From: an uncultured Lachnospiraceae bacterium
Lineage (GTDB): Bacteria > Bacillota > Clostridia > Lachnospirales > Lachnospiraceae
DNA length: 23,041 nucleotides
Reading direction: 5' to 3'
Assembly (NCBI GenBank): GCA_910580005.1
Contig: CAJTXH010000036.1
Location: forward strand, 1 to 23,041
Part shown: piece by piece, positions 7,282-14,600 of the stretch
Layout of the letters: every line of letters begins with the position of its first letter
Position numbering within the stretch: position 1 is the first letter of the stretch
Made by a program: the position numbers and the translations under genes
Notes under the pieces: model-generated
Seen by the model: only the letters and a program-made list of their open reading frames with translations
What the model was told of the DNA's origin: nothing
Databases searched by the model: none

Positions 7282-7803
7282 ATGTCTTATAAAAGTCCAG
7301 TTTATAATGTAATTTCCGTACCTGTTGGAAAAATTGTGCCAAATACATACAACCCCAATTCTGTAGCGCCTCCTGAACTGGAGTTACTATATGACAGCAT
7401 TAAAGAAGACGGCTATACAATGCCTATTGTGTGCTATTTTGATGAGGAAAAGGATAAATATATAATTGTAGATGGTTTCCACAGATACCGGATTATGCTT
7501 GATTATACAGATATTTATGAACGTGAGCAGGGAATGCTGCCTGTATCTGTTATTGACAAGCCTATTGATTACCGTATGGCAAGCACAATAAGGCATAACA
7601 GGGCACGTGGCACACATAATGTAGACCTTATGAGCAATATTATTAAAGAGCTTTGTGAACTTGGCAGGTCTGATGCATGGATATCAAAACACCTTGGTAT
7701 GGAAAGGGATGAGATACTGCGCCTTAAACAGATAACAGGGCTTACAGAACTTTTTAAAGATGTGAGCTTTGGAAAGGCATGGCAGCCTGCCAAAGAAGAA
7801 TAG
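7282..7803 (+). CDS. IbrB-like ParB/sulfiredoxin-fold protein
   Basis: Small ParB-N-domain protein (173 residues) of the IbrB/YbdM type, partner of the upstream IbrA-like gene. The domain shows VPVGKIVPNTYNPN (13-26), the ParB-fold box VDGFHRYR (63-70) and the conserved IRHNRARGTH (103-112). A likely helix-turn-helix lies around WISKHLGMERDEILRLKQ (133-150). ParB-fold enzymes include CTPases, a free-serine kinase and sulfiredoxin, so catalysis with a nucleotide is as plausible as DNA binding. It lacks the dimerisation domain of chromosomal ParB, so a partition role is unlikely. The reading frame is open back to 7150, inside the ibrA-like gene, but the ATG at 7282 is chosen because GAGGA lies eight bases before it and the domain starts right after. 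The next gene starts 16 bases past the stop. Confidence 0.87.
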   Translation: MSYKSPVYNVISVPVGKIVPNTYNPNSVAPPELELLYDSIKEDGYTMPIVCYFDEEKDKYIIVDGFHRYRIMLDYTDIYEREQGMLPVSVIDKPIDYRMASTIRHNRARGTHNVDLMSNIIKELCELGRSDAWISKHLGMERDEILRLKQITGLTELFKDVSFGKAWQPAKEE

Positions 7804-7818
7804 TGAAAGGGGAATTAA

Positions 7819-9108
7819 ATGAAAATACGTATTTATAATGCAAGGATTATTACAATGGCAAATGGAACAGGTATATTAGATGGTGAAGTCCATATTGAGG
7901 GTGAACGTATTTCATTTGCAGGGACAAAAGAAGAAGCAAAGGAGATTAAGGATAATATTGCATGGGACAGGGAAATTGATGCCTGTGGCAATGTGGTAAT
8001 GCCAGGTTTTAAGGATGCACATACACACTCTGCAATGACATTCCTGCGTTCCTATGCAGATGACTTTCCATTACAGGAATGGCTTTATAACAGGGTATTT
8101 CCTATGGAAGCAAAACTTACAGAAGAAGATGTGCTGTGGTGTTCAAGGCTTGCAATACTTGAATACCTGACAAGCGGGATTACAGCAAATTTTGATATGT
8201 ATATGAAAAATGAAGCTAATGCAAGGGCATCTGCAGAAGCTGGTTTCAGGACAGTTTTATGCGGAAGCATAAATGACTTTGGTGGTACAATTGAAGAAAT
8301 AGAAGAGGAGTACAACCATTTTAATGAGTATAACCCATTAATAAAATACCAGCTCGGTTTCCATGCAGAATATACGACTAAAAGGGAAACGCTGGAAGGG
8401 ATGGCGTGGCTTGCGCATAGGTATAAAGCGCCTGTTTATACACATAATTCCGAAACAAAAGAAGAAGTAGATGGCTGTATTGAAAGGTACGGCAAGACGC
8501 CGACCGCATTTCTTGACAGCCTGGGAATGTTTGAATATGGCGGTGGCGGTTTCCATTGTGTTTATATGACAGATGAAGATTTAGCTATATGCAAGGAAAA
8601 AAATATCTGGGTTGTAACTAACCCTGCTTCAAATGCCAAACTTGCGAGTGGTATTGCGCCTGTACAGAAGATGCTTGACATGGGTATAGGGCTTGCAATA
8701 GGCACAGACGGGCCTGCAAGTAATAACTGCCTTGATATGTTCCGTGAAATGTTCCTGGTAACAGCATTGCAGAAAGTTTCAATACCTGATGCTTCAGCAA
8801 CGGATGCTAATGATGTATTATATATGGCGGCATCTGGCGGTGCGCTTGCAATGGGGCTTAAAGATTGTGACACACTTGAAAAGGGCAAGTATGCAGACTT
8901 AATAATGCTTGACATGCACCAGCCAAATATGCAGCCACTTAATAATATAAGTAAAAATATTGTTTACAGCGGAAGCAAGCAGAATGTAAAAATGACAATG
9001 GTCGCTGGCAAAATCCTTTATGAAGATGGAAAGTTTAATATAGGCATTGATGCAGAAGAAATATATGCAAAAGCCAATGAATCCATTACAAGGATGAGAA
9101 ATGAATAA
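7819..9108 (+). CDS. mtaD: 5'-methylthioadenosine / S-adenosylhomocysteine deaminase (amidohydrolase)
   Basis: Cytoplasmic metal-dependent amidohydrolase that deaminates S-adenosylhomocysteine and/or 5'-methylthioadenosine to the inosyl forms, part of SAM by-product salvage. The 429 residues match the usual length. Metal and catalytic residues are visible: HTH at H68 and H70, H209 with E212 (THNSE), H246 (GFHCVYM) and D297 (GTDGPASNN). The flanking beta-sandwich pieces appear at both ends (ARIITMANGTGILDGEV; NVKMTMVAGKILYEDGKF). Ribosome site AAAGGGG is seven bases before ATG and 15 bases separate it from the ibrB-like gene, so it is probably in the same transcript. Exact substrate within the MtaD/SsnA/TrzA group cannot be fixed from sequence; other purine or guanine deaminases are the main alternatives. 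Confidence 0.85.
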   Translation: MKIRIYNARIITMANGTGILDGEVHIEGERISFAGTKEEAKEIKDNIAWDREIDACGNVVMPGFKDAHTHSAMTFLRSYADDFPLQEWLYNRVFPMEAKLTEEDVLWCSRLAILEYLTSGITANFDMYMKNEANARASAEAGFRTVLCGSINDFGGTIEEIEEEYNHFNEYNPLIKYQLGFHAEYTTKRETLEGMAWLAHRYKAPVYTHNSETKEEVDGCIERYGKTPTAFLDSLGMFEYGGGGFHCVYMTDEDLAICKEKNIWVVTNPASNAKLASGIAPVQKMLDMGIGLAIGTDGPASNNCLDMFREMFLVTALQKVSIPDASATDANDVLYMAASGGALAMGLKDCDTLEKGKYADLIMLDMHQPNMQPLNNISKNIVYSGSKQNVKMTMVAGKILYEDGKFNIGIDAEEIYAKANESITRMRNE

Positions 9109-9189
9109 TATAAGTATAAGATGAAAGGTGGCACATGGCATGATATTTCTGCATGATGGCAGGCAGGATTACCTTACTGGAAAAATATA

Positions 9190-9732
9190 ATGGAGACTGT
9201 AGAATTGGAAGAAAAACGTATTGTGATAATCGGGCACAGTGGCAGTGGTAAATCCACATTTGCACGAAGGCTTGGCAGGATATACAGATGCAAAGTCCTG
9301 CACCTTGACTGTGTACACTGGCTTCCTGGCTGGAAAGAAAGGGACAGGAGCAAGGAGAAATCCATTGTTAAAAGTTTTCTTGATAAAAATAAAAACTGGG
9401 TAATTGACGGGAATTACAGGAAAATCTGTTATGGGCGCAGGTTAAATGAAGCAACAGATATAATATTTATGGATTTTGGCAGAAGTATATGTCTTATACG
9501 TATTATAAAACGTTACCTGGAAAACCGTGGCAAAACTAGAAAATCAATGGCTAAAGGCTGTGAAGAAAAAATTGACCTGGAATTTATATGGTGGATTTTA
9601 TATGAAGGAAGAGATAAAAAACACCGGAATAACTATAAGGCTGTCTGCAAAAAATACCCAGAAAAAATAACTATACTAAGAAATAACCGGGATATAACAA
9701 AATTTATAAGTAATTTGCAAAATAATAAATAA
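9190..9732 (+). CDS. small P-loop kinase-like protein (FlaR / adenylate-kinase-like)
   Basis: 180-residue P-loop NTPase resembling the 'DNA topology modulation protein FlaR' group, an adenylate/shikimate-kinase-like family without a settled substrate. Walker A is GHSGSGKS (15-22). The LHLDCVHWLPGW segment and WVIDGNY (~70) are landmarks of the group. A basic patch (RDKKHRNNYK) near 135 may be the lid. Two starts are possible: ATG at 9190 with a weak site, or TTG at 9205 with GGAG nine bases upstream, which would place the P-loop closer to the N-terminus as in relatives. It lies 81 bases after mtaD; this gap has no terminator, so read-through is likely. Phosphate acceptor unknown. Confidence 0.78.
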   Translation: METVELEEKRIVIIGHSGSGKSTFARRLGRIYRCKVLHLDCVHWLPGWKERDRSKEKSIVKSFLDKNKNWVIDGNYRKICYGRRLNEATDIIFMDFGRSICLIRIIKRYLENRGKTRKSMAKGCEEKIDLEFIWWILYEGRDKKHRNNYKAVCKKYPEKITILRNNRDITKFISNLQNNK

Positions 9733-9747
9733 AACAGCAATTATAAT

Positions 9748-9786
9748 AACCCCCCTGCACTAATATTTTTATTATTCCAGGGGGTT
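9748..9786. terminator. Bidirectional-type hairpin between convergent genes
   Basis: AACCCCC (from 9748) with CTG pairs with CAGGGGGTT (9778-9786) across an AT-rich loop. It lies 15 bases after the kinase-like gene and 55 bases past the stop of the opposing MATE gene. Tails on both strands are AT-rich rather than pure T-runs, so efficiency is uncertain, but position argues for a shared terminator. Confidence 0.65.
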
Positions 9787-9841
9787 AATAGGTAATTATA
9801 ATAAATAGCTATATGGATAATTCTGCTATAAAATCTAAATA

Positions 9842-11188
9842 TTAAAAGTCTTTAAAATATTTTTTATAAGTTATTATAAAAAGTATTACTGAAAAAGCTG
9901 TCGCAAGATAGTCAGTTACTGGCTGTGCAATTACAAGCATCTGGGCTGTGTCTGTTAATGCATTTAAAATAAAGAGAATAGGTATAAAAAGCAGCCCTTG
10001 CCTTGATATCGAAAGAACCAGCGAAGGCAGGGCAGCCCCTGTGGACTGTATTGCATTAATCATTACAAACAATACCCCAAGTACAGGACCTGAAATTATA
10101 TATATTCTTGAAAATTTAAAACCAAAACTGAACGCATCTTTATCCTCAAGAAATGCAGTTACAAGCGGGCCAGCACCAATATAGCAGATTATAGTCATAA
10201 CTACACTCATGGCAAGTGCAAGACAGACTGAAAATTTTAAAACTGCAAGATACCTCTGCTTGTTTTTAGCACCAAAACAATAGCCAAGAAGCGGCTGTAT
10301 GCCAGTTCCAAGCCCTATTAAAAGCATAACAACAATCATATTTACTTTCATTGCAACGCCAAGCCCTGCAACTGCCATATCACCATAAACTTTCATAAGG
10401 TTGTTTATAATAATATTGGAAGTGCTCATAAGCAGGCTGTTAAATGAGGCAGGAATGCCTATTGCAAGCACACCTGTTGCAATATGGTCTCCTGCTTTGT
10501 AATCCTTCAGCCGTATTGAAAGCAGGGAGTTTTTAGATATAAGGTGCTGCATATAATACAGGGTTGCCAGGATATTTCCAATAGTGGTGGCTATTGCTGC
10601 ACCAGCTATGTTCCATTTAAATAAAAGAATCATAACAGGGTCAAGCACTATATTTGCGACATTTCCAATAATCATGCCAACCATTGCTTTCTGCGCACAT
10701 CCCTCAGCTCTTATAATATTACTATACATATTTGAAATAATTAAAAAAGGGACTGAAACAGCCAGTATTGAGAGATATTGTGATGTGTATTCCAGTGTTT
10801 CATCACTTGCGCCTACAAGATAGCATATAGGTTTATTAAAAACCCATATTAAGGCCATTGAAATAATTCCGATTACCAGCCCTGTCCAGAAGCAGAATGA
10901 AGAAATGCTTTTTGCTTTTTCATTCTTTCCTTGTCCAAGCATCCTTGAAATAAGCGAAGTGCCGCCAATACCAAAAAGCATTCCTATAGCCATAAAAATA
11001 AGAAATGCGGGGGTTGCAACTGATACAGCAGCAACCATATATGCGTTTTTGGTCTGCCCGATAAAAAATGTATCTGCAAGGTTATAAGCAAGTACCATAA
11101 TCATGCTTATAATTGCTGGTATGGCATTGCTTAGGACTGCCTTGGGTACAGGTGCATTTTTAAAAATTTCTGTTGTTTTATCTTCCAT
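9842..11188 (-). CDS. MATE-family multidrug/sodium antiporter
   Basis: Integral membrane efflux transporter of the MATE (NorM/DinF) family, exporting organic cations or other small molecules in exchange for Na+ or H+. The 448 residues form about twelve hydrophobic helices in two homologous halves. The family pattern is clear at the start (AVLSNAIPAIISMIMVLAYN, then LADTFFIGQ) and in the first intracellular loop (GIGGTSLISRMLGQG). The frame is open upstream to 11257, but ATG at 11188 is chosen because AAGGAAG lies eight bases before it and the protein then starts MEDKTTEIFKNAPVPKAV, typical for clostridial MATEs; the upstream residues translate a hairpin. Substrate is unknown. A promoter and 5' hairpin precede it on the - strand. 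Confidence 0.92.
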   Translation of the reverse strand: MEDKTTEIFKNAPVPKAVLSNAIPAIISMIMVLAYNLADTFFIGQTKNAYMVAAVSVATPAFLIFMAIGMLFGIGGTSLISRMLGQGKNEKAKSISSFCFWTGLVIGIISMALIWVFNKPICYLVGASDETLEYTSQYLSILAVSVPFLIISNMYSNIIRAEGCAQKAMVGMIIGNVANIVLDPVMILLFKWNIAGAAIATTIGNILATLYYMQHLISKNSLLSIRLKDYKAGDHIATGVLAIGIPASFNSLLMSTSNIIINNLMKVYGDMAVAGLGVAMKVNMIVVMLLIGLGTGIQPLLGYCFGAKNKQRYLAVLKFSVCLALAMSVVMTIICYIGAGPLVTAFLEDKDAFSFGFKFSRIYIISGPVLGVLFVMINAIQSTGAALPSLVLSISRQGLLFIPILFILNALTDTAQMLVIAQPVTDYLATAFSVILFIITYKKYFKDF

Positions 11189-11216
11189 GTGAAATACTTC
11201 CTTTCTGTAAATTATT

Positions 11217-11255
11217 GCTCCAGTCCAGCCTGGGGCAAATCTGGCTGGATGGAGC
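11217..11255 (-). promoter_or_regulatory. Inverted repeat at the 5' end of the MATE transcript
   Basis: GCTCC (11217-11221) with GGAGC (11251-11255) and TCCAGCC (11224-11230) with GGCTGGA (11243-11249) form a 12-pair stem with a 2/1 internal loop and a 12-base apical loop. It begins essentially at the predicted transcription start and ends about 28 bases before the MATE start codon. There is no T-run, so it could be an operator at the start site, a stability element or a leader control structure. Confidence 0.55.
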
Positions 11256-11263
11256 ATTAGATT

Positions 11264-11292
11264 ATTTTACAGGATTTTCCTTGGAAATTCAA
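11264..11292 (-). promoter_or_regulatory. Predicted vegetative promoter for the MATE gene
   Basis: On the - strand TTGAAT (11292-11287) and TAAAAT (11269-11264) are separated by exactly 17 bases, placing the start close to 11257, at the base of the leader hairpin. Confidence 0.55.
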
Positions 11293-11436
11293 GAGGGAAA
11301 TAAGATAATATTTGCCAGTATACATCAGTTTTCACGTGCCATAGTTAAACATTAGTGTAAAAATTTATGAAATGGATATGGATTAATATTTATTTTATAT
11401 TTTATAATTCTGGTTGCAGGTGTTTATATAGTTTAA

Positions 11437-11461
11437 TTCACACTTAATAAAGTTAAGTGAA
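11437..11461. promoter_or_regulatory. Imperfect inverted repeat upstream of gltB
   Basis: TTCACACTTAA (11437-11447) and TTAAGTGAA (11453-11461) are complementary apart from a two-base insertion. It lies about 55 bases before the -35 element of gltB, a position suited to an activator. No factor can be named. The rest of the 11293-11514 gap is plain AT-rich sequence. Confidence 0.3.
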
Positions 11462-11514
11462 ATATAATATAAACTTAAAAATATTAAAAAAACTAACCTT
11501 TTAACTAATTTTTG

Positions 11515-11543
11515 TTGCCTTTTTAATAATCATGTAATATAAT
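11515..11543 (+). promoter_or_regulatory. Predicted vegetative promoter for gltBD
   Basis: TTGCCT (11515-11520) and a perfect TATAAT (11538-11543) are 17 bases apart. Expected start near 11550, giving a ~70-base leader. Confidence 0.65.
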
Positions 11544-11561
11544 ACTACCAGATTGATGGAC

Positions 11562-11603
11562 AAAGGGGTTCAGCTTTTATTGCTGGACTCTTTTTTATTT
11601 TTT
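11562..11603 (+). terminator. Intrinsic terminator inside the gltB leader (attenuator)
   Basis: GGGTTCAGC (11566-11574) pairs with GCTGGACTC (11582-11590), with two G-U pairs and a 7-base loop. Upstream AAAG extends pairing into the T-run TTTTTTATTTTTT (11591-11603). It sits between the promoter and the ribosome site (TGGAGG, 11609-11614), so transcripts must pass it to reach gltB. This is the layout of a transcription attenuator. I see no stable competing antiterminator in the ~12 bases between predicted start and stem. Confidence 0.75.
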
Positions 11604-11621
11604 GGAATGGAGGATGTTACA

Positions 11622-14600
11622 ATGGCTAATGGAACTAATGAGGCTTATAAAGCATTAGGAAATAAGAAAAGAGGGCTTTATGACCCACGTTTTGAACATG
11701 ATAACTGTGGTATTGGCGCTATTGTAAATATAAAAGGTAATAAGACACATGATACTGTAACTGGCGCTCTTGGCATAGTGGAGAAATTAGAGCACCGTGC
11801 CGGCAAGGATGCAGAGGGAAAGACTGGTGACGGGGTAGGGATTCTTCTACAGATTTCCCATAACTTCTTTAAAAAGGCAGTAAAAGCATCTGGTTTTGAA
11901 ATTGGTGAGGAACGTGACTACGGAATTGGCATGTTTTTCTTTCCACAGGATGAGTTAAAGAGAAACCAGGCTAAAAAGATGTTTGAAGTAATTATTAAGA
12001 AAGAAGGGCTTGAGCTTTTAGGATGGAGGAAAGTGCCTGTTGTGCCTTCAATTCTTGGGCACAAAGCAGCAGATTGTATGCCATGTATAATGCAGGCATT
12101 TGTAAAACGTCCTGAAGATGTGGAAAAAGGGCTTGCATTTGACAGGAAGCTTTATATAGCAAGGCGTGTATTTGAACAAAGTAATGATGACACATATGTT
12201 GTTTCATTTTCAAGCCGTACTATAGTATATAAGGGAATGTTCCTTGTAGGGCAGCTCCGTCTTTTCTTTGAGGATTTACAAGACCCTGGCTATTTGTCAG
12301 CTATTGCAATAGTCCACTCAAGGTTTAGTACCAATACGAACCCAAGCTGGATGAGGGCACACCCTAACAGGTTTATTGTACATAATGGTGAGATTAACAC
12401 TATTGTAGGTAATGCAGACAAGATGCTTGCACGTGAAGAAACAATGGAAACACCTTATCTTTCAGGTGACTTCCACAAAGTCCTGCCTGTTGTTAATCCA
12501 AATGGTTCTGACTCTGCAAGGCTTGACAATACACTGGAGTTTCTTGTAATGAGCGGGATGGAGCTTCCGCTTGCAGTTATGGTTACAATTCCTGAGCCTT
12601 GGGAGCATGACCTTGGTGTAAGCCAGAAGAAAAGGGATTTTTACCAGTATTATGCAACAATGATGGAGCCTTGGGACGGACCAGCTTCAATACTTTTTTC
12701 AGATGGTGACTTGATGGGTGCAGTGCTTGACCGTAATGGTTTAAGGCCTTCACGTTACTATATAACAACAGATGGGCAGCTTGTGCTTTCATCAGAAGTA
12801 GGTGTATTTGAAATACCTGCAGAAAAGGTAGTTAAAAAAGACCGTTTAAGGCCTGGGCGTATGCTGCTTGTAGATACTGCCAGGGGTGAGCTGGTAGATG
12901 ATGATGTGCTTAAAGAAAAATATGCTTCACGCCAGCCATATGGGGAGTGGCTTAATAATAACCTTGTTACACTTAAAGAATTAAAAATACCTAATAAAAA
13001 AGTTATTGAATTTACAGATGAAGAAAGGGCAAGGCTGCAAAAAGCATTTGGATATACATTTGAAGAATATAAGACTTCAATACTGCCTATGGCACAGAAT
13101 GGTTCAGAGCCTATTGCTTCAATGGGTACAGATACACCTCTGCCTATGCTGTCAGGACAGCCACAGCCGCTTTTCAATTATTTTAAACAGCTCTTTGCAC
13201 AGGTAACAAATCCGCCTATTGATGCCATACGTGAAGAGATTGTCACTTCAACAAGCGTATATATTGGCGAGGACGGAAACCTGCTTGAAGAAAAGGCTGA
13301 GAACTGCAATGTATTAAAAATCTGTAACCCTATACTTACAGATACAGATTTAATTAAGATTAAAAGCATGGATAAAAAAGGCTTTAAGTGTGAAGATATT
13401 CCTATTACTTATTATAAAAATACATCACTTGAAAAGGCGCTTGGGCGTCTTTGCCTGGCAGCAGACAGGGCATACAGGGAGGGTGTAAACATACTGGTTC
13501 TTACAGACAGGGGAGTGGATGAAAACCATGTTGCAATACCTTCGCTTCTTGCCGTTGCAGCAATGCAGCAGCATCTTGTAACAACAAAGAAAAGAACCAG
13601 GGTTGCAATGATACTTGAGTCAGCAGAACCAAGGGAAGTACACCATTTTGCCACTCTGCTTGGTTATGGCGCATGTGCAATTAACCCATATCTTGCTCAT
13701 AGTACAATTAAAGAACTTATTGAAAGCGGTATGTTAGATAAAGATTATTATGCAGCCGTTAATGATTATGACCAGGCTGTTTTACATGGAATTGTTAAAA
13801 TTGCATCTAAAATGGGTATTTCAACAATACAGTCATACCAGGGGTCTAAGATATTTGAGGCAATAGGCATTTCGGAAAAAGTTATAGAAAAATATTTTAC
13901 AGATACAAAATACTGTGTAGGAAGCCTTACACTTGAAGATATACAGGAACAGGTTGACAGGCTGCATTCCACAGCGTTTGACCCGCTTGGGCTTTCTGTT
14001 GATTTAACGCTTGAAAGCAGAGGGCAGCATAAGGCACGTGGAAATAAGGAAGAACATTTATATAATCCTGAAACAATCCATCTTCTGCAGCAGTCAGCAT
14101 GGACTGGGAATTATGAACTCTTTAAACAGTATTCCAAAGCAATTAATGAAAAAGAGAACTGTATGAATTTAAGGGGAATGCTTGATTTTAATTATCCAGC
14201 AAAGGGAATACCAGTTGAAGAGGTTGAAAGTGTTGATGAGATTGTAAAAAGATTTAAAACAGGGGCAATGTCTTATGGCTCTATTTCACAGGAAGCCCAT
14301 GAGACACTTGCTATAGCGATGAACAGGCTGCATGGCAAGTCAAACAGCGGTGAAGGCGGGGAGAGCCTGGAAAGGCTGCTTACAGCAGGACAGGAAGAAG
14401 ACCGCTGTTCAGCTATTAAACAGGTAGCGTCAGGACGTTTTGGTGTAACATCACGTTACCTTGTAAGTGCTAAAGAAATACAGATAAAAATGGCACAGGG
14501 TGCTAAGCCGGGCGAAGGAGGACACCTCCCAGGAGGCAAAGTTTACCCATGGGTTGCAAAAACAAGGCATTCAACACCAGGTGTAAGTCTTATTTCGCCA

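Noticed and set aside
11189..11257. Longer N-terminus for the MATE protein
   Set aside because: The extra residues translate the leader hairpin, lack a ribosome site, and lie upstream of a well-placed AAGGAAG and ATG.
11553..11621. TTG start 23 codons upstream for GltB
   Set aside because: This stretch is the intrinsic terminator of the leader; the ATG at 11622 has TGGAGG and the expected distance to the catalytic cysteine.
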